Shown in pieces: positions 1-7,137 of a stretch of 30,053 nucleotides of DNA. Origin of the DNA: JAPEKQ01 sp964487295. Its GTDB lineage: Bacteria; Joyebacterota; Joyebacteria; Joyebacterales; Joyebacteraceae. How positions within the stretch are numbered: position 1 is the stretch's first letter; each line of letters begins with the position of its first letter. The notes beneath the pieces are model-generated. The model was not told the DNA's origin and made no database searches. It was given only the letters and a program-made list of their open reading frames with translations. The stretch lies in NCBI GenBank assembly GCA_964487295.1, contig CAZAQL010000019.1, positions 1-30,053 on the forward strand. The letters run 5' to 3'. The translations under genes and the position numbers were made by a program.

Positions 1-77
<77 letters not shown>

Positions 78-97
78 TTGGGCTGCGGTAGCACTCT

Positions 98-126
98 ATG
101 ATATGCAGCGCCACCGGCCCTGTCAA
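98..126 (-). promoter_or_regulatory. sigma70-type promoter of tRNA-Pro
   Basis: Minus strand TTGACA (126-121), exactly 17 bp, then TATCAT (103-98). The predicted start near 91 is about 14 nt before the mature tRNA 5' end at 77. The -35 is a perfect match and the -10 matches 5 of 6. Position and orientation fit only the tRNA. Confidence 0.85.
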
Positions 127-598
127 GCGCACGCGCCATCACGTCCGGTCGCCTCGACCATCCGAGTCCGCGACACGAGAGCGCCGCGGTCACGACGATC
201 GCTCCGCCGAGCCCCGCCGCCACAACGACAGCGTCACTCTCGCGGGACCGAGTAGGCGTGGCCGCGGCCCAATGGGAGGTCCGCGGCCACAAAACGACTT
301 GACTTCGCAAGGAAGCCAAGTCGGCCAGATCTGTCGCTTATGTCACCGTGATCCTGCTGACGGAGAGAGTGTATCACGCCGCTTCGAAGTCAGGCAAGAA
401 GAACCGACACGCGGTCCGATGAATCTTATAACTTGTTATCTGGCGGCTGTTTACGCCGTCTGTGCATTCGGACGCTCTGACGGCTTCCGCGTCTCTTCGA
501 GCAAGCTCGATAACCCCGATGACCCCCCGTTCACACCTCCACACAGGTCGTCGATAGAGCGGTTCACACTCCTTCGAATGACTCGACCACACGGTGGT
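127..598. other. Non-coding stretch between rdgB and tRNA-Pro, with two adjacent hairpins and a repeated octamer
   Basis: No convincing gene is seen; open frames here lack ribosome sites and recognisable content. It holds a perfect 10-bp inverted repeat GTGGCCGCGG/CCGCGGCCAC (258-267 and 281-290), followed directly by a second hairpin, GACTTGACTTC/GAAGCCAAGTC (296-306 and 312-322, one mismatch). The octamer GTTCACAC occurs three times in the same orientation at 529, 562 and 597, spaced 33 and 35 bp. The middle of the stretch (about 400-450) is clearly lower in GC than its surroundings. The hairpins could end rdgB transcription, but neither has a good T tract. Confidence 0.5.
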
Positions 599-1198
599 TC
601 ACACGCCTCCGAGGAGTTCGGCCACAAGTTCCCTCGAGGCCCGGACCGCGCGCCCGCGATGGCTGATGGCGTTCTTCTCGCTCGCGCTCATCTCAGCGTA
701 CGTCCGCTCATGTCCGTCCGGCAGGAAGAGCGGATCGTACCCGAATCCTCCCGCGCCCCGTGGCTCGCGTGTGATCACGCCGGTCGTCGCACCCTCCACC
801 GTTCCGACGACGCGGTGTGGCGTCGCGAGTGTGATAACGCAGCGGAAGGTCGCGCGCCGGTCGTCGTCGCCGGCGGCGGCGAGTTCGCGGAGGAGCTTCG
901 CGTTGTTCGCAACCGGGTCGCACGCGGGACCGGCATACCGAGCGGAGTAAACGCCCGGTTCGCCTCCGAGCGCGGCGACCTCGAGCCCCGTGTCGTCGGC
1001 CAATGCGGGGAGACCGCACGCCCGAGCGACCTCGACCGCCTTCTTCATCGCGTTCGCCTCGAGCGTCTCGCCGTCCTCGACGACATCCGGAACCTCCGGC
1101 AGGTCGAGGAACGAGAGAAGCTCCACCGCGAGACCGTCGAGGATGCCTCGGATCTCACGCACCTTGTGCTCATTCCGTGTCGCCAGGACGATCTGCAC
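599..1198 (-). CDS. rdgB: XTP/dITP pyrophosphatase (RdgB/HAM1 family)
   Basis: A 199-residue house-cleaning enzyme that hydrolyses non-canonical purine nucleoside triphosphates (ITP, dITP, XTP) to monophosphate and pyrophosphate in the cytoplasm. The family signature is complete: N-terminal TRNEHK (residues 7-12) in the position of the family's nucleotide-binding loop, ADDTGLEV (67-74) with the metal-binding acidic pair, PGVYSARYAG (81-90), GFGYDPLF (151-158) and SEKNAISHRGRA from residue 173. Length is normal. The start is GTG at 1198, supported by GGGAGG six to seven bases upstream. It follows murI in the same orientation but is separated by a 120-bp pentanucleotide repeat. In many bacteria murI, rph and rdgB are neighbours; rph is absent here. 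Confidence 0.96.
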   Translation of the reverse strand: MQIVLATRNEHKVREIRGILDGLAVELLSFLDLPEVPDVVEDGETLEANAMKKAVEVARACGLPALADDTGLEVAALGGEPGVYSARYAGPACDPVANNAKLLRELAAAGDDDRRATFRCVITLATPHRVVGTVEGATTGVITREPRGAGGFGYDPLFLPDGHERTYAEMSASEKNAISHRGRAVRASRELVAELLGGV

Positions 1199-1211
1199 TG
1201 ACTGCCTCCCG

Positions 1212-1331
1212 GGGTCGGGTCGGGTCGGTTCGCGTCGGGTCGGGTCGGTTCGCGTCGGCTCGGTTCGGGCCGGGGCGGGGCGGCTCGGGTCGCGACGCGT
1301 CGGGTCGGATCGGGACGCGACGCATCGAGTC
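1212..1331. repeat. Degenerate pentanucleotide tandem array (GGGTC)n between murI and rdgB
   Basis: Twenty-four consecutive 5-bp units, all in register, built on GGGTC with variants GGTTC, GCGTC, GGCTC and GCGAC. A higher-order 20-bp unit (GGGTC GGGTC GGTTC GCGTC) is repeated exactly twice at 1217-1256 or in the neighbouring register. The array fills nearly the whole murI-rdgB gap, ending just before the rdgB ribosome site. It stays open in the plus strand as Arg/Val/Gly/Ser-rich frames, but these overlap real genes and are not credible. Confidence 0.9.
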
Positions 1332-1335
1332 CGCT

Positions 1336-2163
1336 CTAGGCGGAAAGGCGCGTCAACTCATCGATGGTCACCACATCGACGTCCGGCAGCGCGCCGCCGA
1401 GGAACCGCTCCGCCTGCTCGCGGAAGCGATGCGGGACGTCGCTGACGAAGAAGCGGTGACGCGGTCTCTTCTCGCTGACGTTGACGAGATCCAGCTCCGT
1501 CAGCATCTGCGAGACGTCCCGGGCCGTCTCCTCCGCCGAGTCGATGAGCCTCACCGTCGGACCGAACACCTTGCCGATGGTCTCCTTCAGGATCGGGTAG
1601 TGCGTGCACCCCAGAACCACGACGTCAACGCCGGCGTCCCGCAGCGGTGTGAGATACTCGTGCGCGATGACGAGCGTGACCTCGCGGTCGGTCCACCCCT
1701 CCTCCGCCAGCGGCACGAAGAGCGGACAGCTCCTCTCCATCACGTCGATCTCCGGATCGATGCGATGGATGGCCCGCTCGTACGCATGGCTCGCGATCGT
1801 CCCCTCGGTCCCGATGACGCCCACACGTCCCGTGAGCGTCGCCGACACGGCGGCCAGAGCCCCGGGTGCGATGACGCCGATGACGGGGACGTCGAAGCTC
1901 GTCGTGAGCTCGTCTGTCGCGACGGACGAGGCCGTGTTGCAGGCGACGACGACCATCTTCACATCGTGCGAGAGCAGGAAGCGCGTGTCCTGCAGTGCGA
2001 ACTGCGTGACCGTCTCGTTCGACTTCGGACCGTATGGGAGTCGGGCCGTGTCACCAAAGTACACGATGCTCTCATTCGGCAGCTGCCGCATGATCTCCGC
2101 GACGACGGTCAGGCCACCGATGCCTGAGTCGAAGACGCCGATGGGGCTCGCCGGTGTGCTCAT
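1336..2163 (-). CDS. murI: Glutamate racemase
   Basis: A 275-residue cytoplasmic enzyme interconverting L- and D-glutamate for peptidoglycan. Both catalytic cysteines are present in their usual settings: VACNTAS with Cys75 and GCTHYP with Cys186. The N-terminal FDSGIGG (11-17) and YFGDTARLPYG (35-45) are also typical. The ATG start at 2163 has GGGAGA about seven bases upstream. It lies 24 nt after the GerMN gene and belongs to the smpB-amidase-GerMN-murI run, so a wall hydrolase and a wall-precursor enzyme are co-transcribed. Confidence 0.97.
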   Translation of the reverse strand: MSTPASPIGVFDSGIGGLTVVAEIMRQLPNESIVYFGDTARLPYGPKSNETVTQFALQDTRFLLSHDVKMVVVACNTASSVATDELTTSFDVPVIGVIAPGALAAVSATLTGRVGVIGTEGTIASHAYERAIHRIDPEIDVMERSCPLFVPLAEEGWTDREVTLVIAHEYLTPLRDAGVDVVVLGCTHYPILKETIGKVFGPTVRLIDSAEETARDVSQMLTELDLVNVSEKRPRHRFFVSDVPHRFREQAERFLGGALPDVDVVTIDELTRLSA

Positions 2164-2187
2164 GATGTCTCCCTTATCGCCGTGGTG

Positions 2188-2742
2188 TCACTCGCCGTAC
2201 TGCGACACCTCGAACGGTATGCTCGCGTCGTAGTGCTGTGCGATGCTCTCGATCTCGCGTCCCTCGACCAGGAACTGCACCCGTTCGACCTCGGGGAAGT
2301 TCCGGTGCAGCGTTGAGACGACGGAGCGGATCGTGAAGAGCTCGCCGGCGCTGCCGCCCGGATGCTCCGAGATCAGCTCCCGAGAGAAGTCGACGTAGAC
2401 GCCGCCCGCGTCGTCGAATACGACCGAGCGGATGACCGTGCCCTCGGGGAGCGTCGCGACACCGTTCTGCTCAGGCCCCCGGACGAGCTCCGTCAGAATG
2501 CGCCGCGCTTTGCCCGAACGATCCTCGGGCACGACGATGTCACGCCGTTCGAGGACGATGCGGCTCGCACCGCGATCGGCGAACGCAAGCTCGACGGACT
2601 GCACGCCTTCCTCGATCTCCTCGATCCTTACCTCTTCCTCGGCGAACTCCGACACGAGGGACTCGTCGCGCAGCGCGTAGAGAATCGCCGCCGCGATGAC
2701 GGCCAGCACGATGACGAGCAGCACGAGCTTGGTCCGGTTCAT
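2188..2742 (-). CDS. Membrane-anchored GerMN-domain protein
   Basis: A 184-residue protein with an N-terminal hydrophobic anchor (about residues 5-23) and a charged linker. A GerMN-type domain follows from about 60 to 170, named after spore germination protein GerM but common in non-sporulating bacteria. Motifs include ARRILTELVRGPE, LPEGTVIRSV and GGVYVDFSREL, the usual GerMN pattern. Its ATG overlaps the amidase stop by 4 nt, implying translational coupling. GerMN domains often accompany N-acetylmuramoyl-L-alanine amidases, so a role in regulating or localising wall cleavage in the periplasm is likely but inferred. No catalytic residues are apparent. Confidence 0.85.
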   Translation of the reverse strand: MNRTKLVLLVIVLAVIAAAILYALRDESLVSEFAEEEVRIEEIEEGVQSVELAFADRGASRIVLERRDIVVPEDRSGKARRILTELVRGPEQNGVATLPEGTVIRSVVFDDAGGVYVDFSRELISEHPGGSAGELFTIRSVVSTLHRNFPEVERVQFLVEGREIESIAQHYDASIPFEVSQYGE

Positions 2743-4235
2743 TCTCCCGCCTCCTCACGCTCAAGCACGAACGCCGCGATCCCGCGCGCGATCGCCCGCG
2801 CGAGCGATTGCTGGTACGAGGGGTCGCCCAGCAGGTCCTCCTCAGCGTGGTTCGTGATGTACCCGAGTTCCACCATCGCCGCCGGCATCGAGCACCCCTT
2901 GAGCGTGTTGACCTCGCCGCCGACCACGCCCCGGTCCGGCGAGCCGGCCGTCGCGGCGAGCGCGCCATGGATGCGACGCGCCAGCGCACGACTCGCGCCG
3001 GTCTGCTCCCGATGAGCCTGGTCCCAGATGTGTCCGGCCGTCGCCGGAGCCGCCGCCGGCGTCTCTCGAACAAGACCGTTCGTCGACGGGGACGGCCGTT
3101 TCGTGGAGCCGGCCTGGTAGTGCACCTGGAAGCCGGCCGCCGCGGCGCTGTGCCACGCCCCGCACTGCAGGCTCACGAACACGTCGGCGCCCGCAACGTT
3201 GGCGATCTCGCTCCGCCGGGCCACCGGGACGAACGAGTCCGCGCTCCGCGTCATGAACACGTAGAATCCGTTCCGCTGGAGCTCGCGCGAGAGCTCCCGC
3301 GCCACTCCCAGGGTGACGTCCTTCTCAAGCAGGCCGGTGGGACCAATGGACCCGGCGTCGGTGCCGCCGTGTCCCGGATCGATCATGACCGTCCGCAGAC
3401 CGTCGTCCTCGCGGTCGCGCGCGTCCCCCGGCATGCTAGGAGGTCTCAGGGCCGGGACCGGGATCGGCGAGTCGACGGCCCGCTCCGCGACGGGCGCCCT
3501 CACGACGAGCTCGACACGGTGGGGCGAGTCCCGCAGGTCGATCGTGTAGCTTGCCGCCGAGGAGACCGTGCTCACGGAGACGGAGACGCCGCGCACGCCC
3601 TCCACGAGCTCGACCCGCTCGACGGTTCCCAGCCCGGTCTCCACCGAGAGCGAATCGGGCATGGATGCGTCGTGCAGAAGCAGGTCGACGTGGCCGCGCG
3701 CCGCGCTGGCCGCGTCGAAGGTCGCGGGTCCGGTCAGTTCGAGCACGACCGCCGTTCCGCGAGATCTGTCCTCGAGCGAGACCGACGTGACGTCGGGGCC
3801 CACGGGTACAGCGGTTGCCTCCCGATCCCCGGGAGCCCAGTCCACGGATGAGAAGAGCAGGTCCGCGAACGGGCCGGTCAGAAAGTCCTGAGGAACCCAC
3901 ACCTCGCCGCCGCGCATGACGACCGGACGCCTGAGATTGACGATGTCGCGGTCGATCGCGGCGAACGGGCTTCCGATGGCCACGGAGACGCGCCTCGAGC
4001 CGACGAGCAACACCATCTTCCGCGTCGTCGGATTCCAGTGACGGGAGCCGCCGGCGACCTCGGCGAGGCCGGCGAGGTCGAAGTAGGTCACCCCGTCGAT
4101 GGTGCGGGTCTCGACGCGCGCCGAGCTGCCCCGGCGCTCCACCGAGACCTCAACGGGCTCCGCAGCCCGCGCGGCGCCGGCGAGAGATGCCACGATGACG
4201 ATGAGGAACACGGTCCGGATCCGGAAGCGACGCAT
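2739..4235 (-). CDS. Exported N-acetylmuramoyl-L-alanine amidase (Amidase_3), third zinc ligand replaced by Gln
   Basis: A 498-residue periplasmic cell-wall hydrolase that cleaves the bond between MurNAc and the stem peptide. Layout: signal peptide (1 to about 24), a copper-amine-oxidase-N-like/AMIN-type region (about 30-220) that would bind wall polymer, a Pro-rich linker, and an Amidase_3 domain (about 268-490). The zinc site shows DPGHGG (His289) and LLEKD (Glu304), and the late catalytic Glu456 is in VELGYITN. The motif that usually reads S-[IL]-H-x-N is VSLQCGAWHS here, giving Gln357 where the third zinc-binding His is expected. The codon is CAG. The frame is open further upstream, but the ATG at 4235 overlaps the smpB stop (ATGA) and begins a clear signal peptide, so that start was chosen. 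The domain call is secure; activity is uncertain. Confidence 0.88.
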   Translation of the reverse strand: MRRFRIRTVFLIVIVASLAGAARAAEPVEVSVERRGSSARVETRTIDGVTYFDLAGLAEVAGGSRHWNPTTRKMVLLVGSRRVSVAIGSPFAAIDRDIVNLRRPVVMRGGEVWVPQDFLTGPFADLLFSSVDWAPGDREATAVPVGPDVTSVSLEDRSRGTAVVLELTGPATFDAASAARGHVDLLLHDASMPDSLSVETGLGTVERVELVEGVRGVSVSVSTVSSAASYTIDLRDSPHRVELVVRAPVAERAVDSPIPVPALRPPSMPGDARDREDDGLRTVMIDPGHGGTDAGSIGPTGLLEKDVTLGVARELSRELQRNGFYVFMTRSADSFVPVARRSEIANVAGADVFVSLQCGAWHSAAAAGFQVHYQAGSTKRPSPSTNGLVRETPAAAPATAGHIWDQAHREQTGASRALARRIHGALAATAGSPDRGVVGGEVNTLKGCSMPAAMVELGYITNHAEEDLLGDPSYQQSLARAIARGIAAFVLEREEAGE

Positions 4236-4705
4236 CACTCGTCTCCCCGCCGCCCGCGCTTGAGCGCGCGGTCCATGTCGCGCTTCGCGTCGCGTTCGGC
4301 GATGGTCCGCCGCTTGTCGAAGCGGCGCTTGCCCCGGCAGACGCCCAGTTCGACCTTCACGCGCCCCCGTCGCAGGTAGACCGACAGAGGAACCAGCGTC
4401 ATGCCCTTCTCCGCGATCTGGCGCTCGAGGCGGCGAATCTGCGCCTTGTGGACGAGGAGCCTCCGCTTGCGCGTCGGGTCGACGTTGAAACGATTGCCGA
4501 ACTCGTACGGGCTGATGTGCACGTTGTGGAGGTAGAGCTCGCCGCGCTCCACCCTGGCGAAGCCGTCGACGAGCTGCACCTTCCCCTCGCGGACCGATTT
4601 GACCTCGGTCCCCTTGAGCTCGATGCCCGCCTCGATCGCGTCCACTACCTGATAGTCGTGGCGCGCCTTCTTGTTCTTCGCAACGACCTTGGTTCCGTCG
4701 GCCAC
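4235..4705 (-). CDS. smpB: SsrA-binding protein SmpB
   Basis: A 156-residue protein that binds tmRNA and delivers it to stalled ribosomes. Family landmarks are NKKARHDYQV near the N-terminus, IELKGTEVKSVREGKV, the LYLHNVHISPYE strand and the basic C-terminal tail with KRRFDKR, which inserts in the mRNA channel. The start is GTG at 4705, with GAGAGG upstream. It heads the wall-gene run; the only consensus promoter seen for it is at 5172-5200, leaving a leader of about 460 nt. No tmRNA gene was recognised in this window. Confidence 0.96.
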   Translation of the reverse strand: MADGTKVVAKNKKARHDYQVVDAIEAGIELKGTEVKSVREGKVQLVDGFARVERGELYLHNVHISPYEFGNRFNVDPTRKRRLLVHKAQIRRLERQIAEKGMTLVPLSVYLRRGRVKVELGVCRGKRRFDKRRTIAERDAKRDMDRALKRGRRGDE

Positions 4706-4919
4706 GGCGTCCTCTCGTCACTCATCCCGGGGCGAGATGTCGGCTCTCGGGGTGAATCATCTGCATCAAGGTGAACGTCCCGTCTTAAGCGCCCTGCGTC
4801 CGCTCCCAGGGTGAACCACCCACTCCCCCGGGGAAAGCGAACCTCAGCCGGCCGCCTCGCGGCGTCCGGAGACGATTCAGGCGTATCGTGAGGATGCTAT
4901 CAGAGCGGGCACGCGGCGC

Positions 4920-5165
4920 AAAGCGGAGAGGCGGGGGAAGTTCCCCCGCCTCGTGCGCTTCACCGGCTCGCGCCGGTCCCCGCCTCGGGCGGGTATGTAC
5001 TCGCGATGCTCGACCGCCGTACGCCGTTGGGCCGATCTCGCGCGAAAGCCGGGGTCGGCGACGTCGTGGGGAATCGTGGGACCGGCTGCTCGACAACGGG
5101 AGTGCGCTGAGATCTGCCGGGTCTCGGATACCCTGGTGCGACCGTCCGCCGACCGCGATGCATCT
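4920..5165 (-). ncRNA. Candidate structured RNA or long leader upstream of smpB
   Basis: About 245 nt from a consensus promoter start (near 5165) to a strong hairpin. Read on the minus strand, GGTCGGCG (5154-5147) pairs with CGCCGACC (5060-5053). Inside it GTCG/CGAC, GGGTATC/GATTCCC (one mismatch) and GACCCGGC/GCCGGTC (one bulge) stack into a long irregular hairpin. Further on are CCCGCC/GGCGGG and ACCGGC-GCGA-GCCGGT (4977-4962), a helix capped by a GNRA tetraloop in this orientation. It ends in a 10-bp GC stem (4952-4928) inside AAGCG/CGCTT. The T tract is weak. No tmRNA, RNase P or SRP RNA signature was found. It may be a separate RNA or the smpB leader; the pairing was found by eye. Confidence 0.45.
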
Positions 5166-5171
5166 ACTCTC

Positions 5172-5200
5172 AGAATAGCACAGGTTGCGCCGCGTGTCAA
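5172..5200 (-). promoter_or_regulatory. sigma70-type promoter reading toward smpB
   Basis: Minus strand TTGACA (5200-5195), 17 bp, TATTCT (5177-5172). The -35 is perfect and the -10 matches 5 of 6. The start would be near 5165, some 460 nt upstream of the smpB GTG, with the structured stretch in between. Confidence 0.8.
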
Positions 5201-5257
5201 TCATTGGCCGGACCGGCTCATGCCGGCTCGCATCGGCACAACTCGTGCTCCTGGCGC

Positions 5258-5286
5258 TTGACGGGTCCGTCCCGTGTCGTTAGACT
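5258..5286 (+). promoter_or_regulatory. sigma70-type promoter of tRNA-Leu
   Basis: TTGACG (5258-5263), 17 bp, TAGACT (5281-5286). The predicted start near 5293 is about 13 nt before the mature tRNA, the same geometry as at the tRNA-Pro gene. It is divergent from the smpB-side promoter, about 58 bp away. Confidence 0.8.
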
Positions 5287-5305
5287 TGAGGTTCGAACGA
5301 CACGT

Positions 5306-5392
5306 GCCGAAGTGGTGGAATTGGTAGACGCGCTGCGTTCAGGGCGCAGTAGGGTTCGCCCTGTGGGGGTTCGAGTCCCCCCTTCGGCACCA
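5306..5392 (+). tRNA. tRNA-Leu (anticodon CAG)
   Basis: An 87-nt class II tRNA. Acceptor GCCGAAG (5306-5312) pairs with CTTCGGC (5382-5388), followed by A and an encoded CCA (5390-5392). The anticodon stem CTGCG/CGCAG encloses TTCAGGG, with anticodon CAG at 5340-5342 reading CUG. A long variable arm (TAGGGTTCGCCCT region) and a T arm GGGGG-TTCGAGT-CCCCC complete it. Confidence 0.98.
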
Positions 5393-5526
5393 GATCTTCA
5401 CGGGGGCGGCGTGCCGGGCGGCAGGCCGCCTCCGCGTATCGGGACCCGAACTCGACCTCCGCGCCGCCCGGGAAACGGGCGCGGTCGTCGTCGAGGCGCC
5501 GGAGCCCTCCAGCAAGGAGCGTCAAC

Positions 5527-6660
5527 GTGACCTCACGCGTCGCCGTGCTTCGCACGAAACCTGAGACCGTGCTCGAGGACTACCAGCGTCTCTGCGAGCT
5601 CGCCGGCATGAAGGATGCGCTCGATCCGTCCGCGACGACCATCCTCAAGGACAACATCAGCTGGCACCTGATGTACCCCAGCTCGAACACCACGCCGTGG
5701 CAGCTTGAGGGGACCATCCTCGCTCTCAAGGGCGCCGGGTTCGACGACCTGGTCGACGTGCACAACAAGACGGTCGTCACGATCTGCGATCTGGGGGACC
5801 GCTACAACAAGTTCGGGCCCGTGCTCGAGAAGCACGGCGTCCCAAAGAAGTACAACTTCAAGCCCGAGGACATGTCCTGGGTCCGTTACGAACCAAAGGC
5901 GAAGATGGCCGTGCTCGACAAGGTCTTCCCCGACGGCATCTACCTGCCCGACTACTTCTTCGAGAAGAACATCGTCCACCTGCCGACGGTGAAGACGCAC
6001 AGCTACACGGTGACAACGGGCGCTCTCAAGAACGCATTCGGCGGGCTCCTGAACGTGAACAGACACATGACGCACACGTGGATCCACGACACGATCGTCG
6101 ACCTCCTGGCCATTCAGAAGGAGATCCACACAGGCGTCTTCTGCACGATGGACGGAACGACGGCCGGGAGCGGACCGGGGCCGCGCACGCTCATCCCCCA
6201 CCAGAAGGACGTCATCCTCGCATCGGCCGACCAGGTCGCCATCGACGCGGTCGCGGCGCAGATGATGGGGTTCGACCCGATGTCGATCGACTACATAGCG
6301 CACGCGACCGAACGCGGCCTCGGCCAGGGCGACCCGAAGAAGATCGAGATCGTCGGAATGCCCGAGGTCGCCGACGAGCGCTGGGGGTTCACGGTGGGCG
6401 TGAACCTCGGCACGGGGACGGGCATGCTGCTCTGGCGCTCGCCGCTCAAGATCTTCCAGAAGCTCCTGTTCCAGACCCCGATCGTCAAGATGTTCATCTG
6501 GGCGAGCGAGACCTACCACGACAGATTCTGGTACCCGAAGAACGGGACCCCGGTCGTCGAGCGGTGGAAGCGCGAGAGCCCGTGGGGGAAGCTCTTCGAG
6601 GAGTATCCGGAGAGCAGCGGCGAGACGGATCCATCGTGTCGCACTGGGCCATTCGAGTAG
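5527..6660 (+). CDS. DUF362 family protein
   Basis: A 377-residue protein of the DUF362 family, whose biochemical function is not established. The typical pattern is visible: KDNISWH near 40, a central HLPTVKTHSYTVTTGALKN block with GGLLN (about 156-185), then DGTTAGSGPGPR and ASADQVAIDAVAAQMMGF (about 215-260). Unlike many DUF362 proteins it has no ferredoxin-type cysteine cluster; its cysteines are scattered. No signal peptide or membrane anchor is seen, although residues 310-330 are moderately hydrophobic. The GTG start at 5527 is preceded by AAGGAG at a suitable distance. It lies about 134 bp after tRNA-Leu and ends at a strong terminator, so it is probably monocistronic or read with the tRNA. 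Confidence 0.82.
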   Translation: MTSRVAVLRTKPETVLEDYQRLCELAGMKDALDPSATTILKDNISWHLMYPSSNTTPWQLEGTILALKGAGFDDLVDVHNKTVVTICDLGDRYNKFGPVLEKHGVPKKYNFKPEDMSWVRYEPKAKMAVLDKVFPDGIYLPDYFFEKNIVHLPTVKTHSYTVTTGALKNAFGGLLNVNRHMTHTWIHDTIVDLLAIQKEIHTGVFCTMDGTTAGSGPGPRTLIPHQKDVILASADQVAIDAVAAQMMGFDPMSIDYIAHATERGLGQGDPKKIEIVGMPEVADERWGFTVGVNLGTGTGMLLWRSPLKIFQKLLFQTPIVKMFIWASETYHDRFWYPKNGTPVVERWKRESPWGKLFEEYPESSGETDPSCRTGPFE

Positions 6661-6728
6661 CCGCGCCGAGCCGTTCAAATAGCCGCTGGCCCGGCGACAC
6701 ATGAGACCTGATGCGGCATCAAAGGAAC

Positions 6729-6766
6729 GCGGCGGGATGGGACCGGGGTCCTCTCCCGCCGCTTTT
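6729..6766 (+). terminator. Rho-independent terminator after the DUF362 gene
   Basis: Stem GCGGCGGGA (6729-6737) pairs with TCCCGCCGC (6754-6762), with an inner GGACC/GGTCC helix, followed by TTTT. It lies between convergent genes and may also serve the minus-strand efflux operon that ends at 6811. Confidence 0.85.
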
Positions 6767-6810
6767 CGCTGCGTCAGCCACAGCGTTTCCCGCCTTGCGC
6801 AGGCTACACC

Positions 6811-7137
6811 CTACTTACCGCAGCTCTCGAACTCGTCGGCCGCCCGGATGGTAGACGCGACATCAAGGAAGAACGCGTCGATGCGCTCGTCCCCGCGCTG
6901 TGCCGCGTTGTACTCGCGGATGGCAGCGTCGAGCTTCTCCGCCGTCTCCTCGCGCAGCACGGCCTGAAGCGCGGTGTTGTACCCCGGCCACACGTCGCTT
7001 CCCTCACGCGGCTCGCCGCAGCTCAAGCGTCCCGTCACCTGAGCCCATTGCGTGAAGCTCTTGATGCCGCAGGTCTCGAGCATCTCGCGGACATCCCGGT
7101 TCATGCCGACGTAGTACGTCATGAAGACCAGCTTCAT
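6811..7137 (-). CDS. Small P-II-like protein encoded with the RND pump
   Basis: A 108-residue cytoplasmic protein beginning MKLVFMTYYVGMNRDV. The layout (beta-start KLVFMTYYVG, a helix with VREMLETCGIKSFTQW, VTGRLSCGEP, then W-PGYNTALQAVLREETAEKLDAAIREY) resembles small P-II-like proteins found beside CusA/AcrB-type pumps. The chosen ATG (7137) overlaps the RND stop by 4 nt (ATGA), with GGGGGTGA upstream; longer readings into the pump gene are shadows. Three cysteines (ETCG, LSCG, ESCGK) could bind metal, but that is speculation. As the last gene of the operon it may sense or modulate the pump. Confidence 0.6.
   Translation of the reverse strand: MKLVFMTYYVGMNRDVREMLETCGIKSFTQWAQVTGRLSCGEPREGSDVWPGYNTALQAVLREETAEKLDAAIREYNAAQRGDERIDAFFLDVASTIRAADEFESCGK

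Noticed and set aside
374..592. A 72-codon minus-strand frame in the rdgB-tRNA gap
   Set aside because: No ribosome site, no domain or membrane pattern, and it crosses the phased GTTCACAC repeats.
1212..1331. Coding region through the pentamer array
   Set aside because: Plus-strand frames open here run over rdgB or murI antisense, so their openness comes from the stop-free repeat and GC bias.
4236..4721. Longer start for the amidase, reading through smpB
   Set aside because: The extension is the out-of-frame shadow of smpB; ATG 4235 overlaps the smpB stop and begins the signal peptide.
4706..5200. tmRNA (ssrA), RNase P RNA or SRP RNA next to smpB
   Set aside because: No tRNA-like end with TTCGA arm and CCA, no tag-peptide frame, and no core RNase P or SRP signature could be found on either strand.
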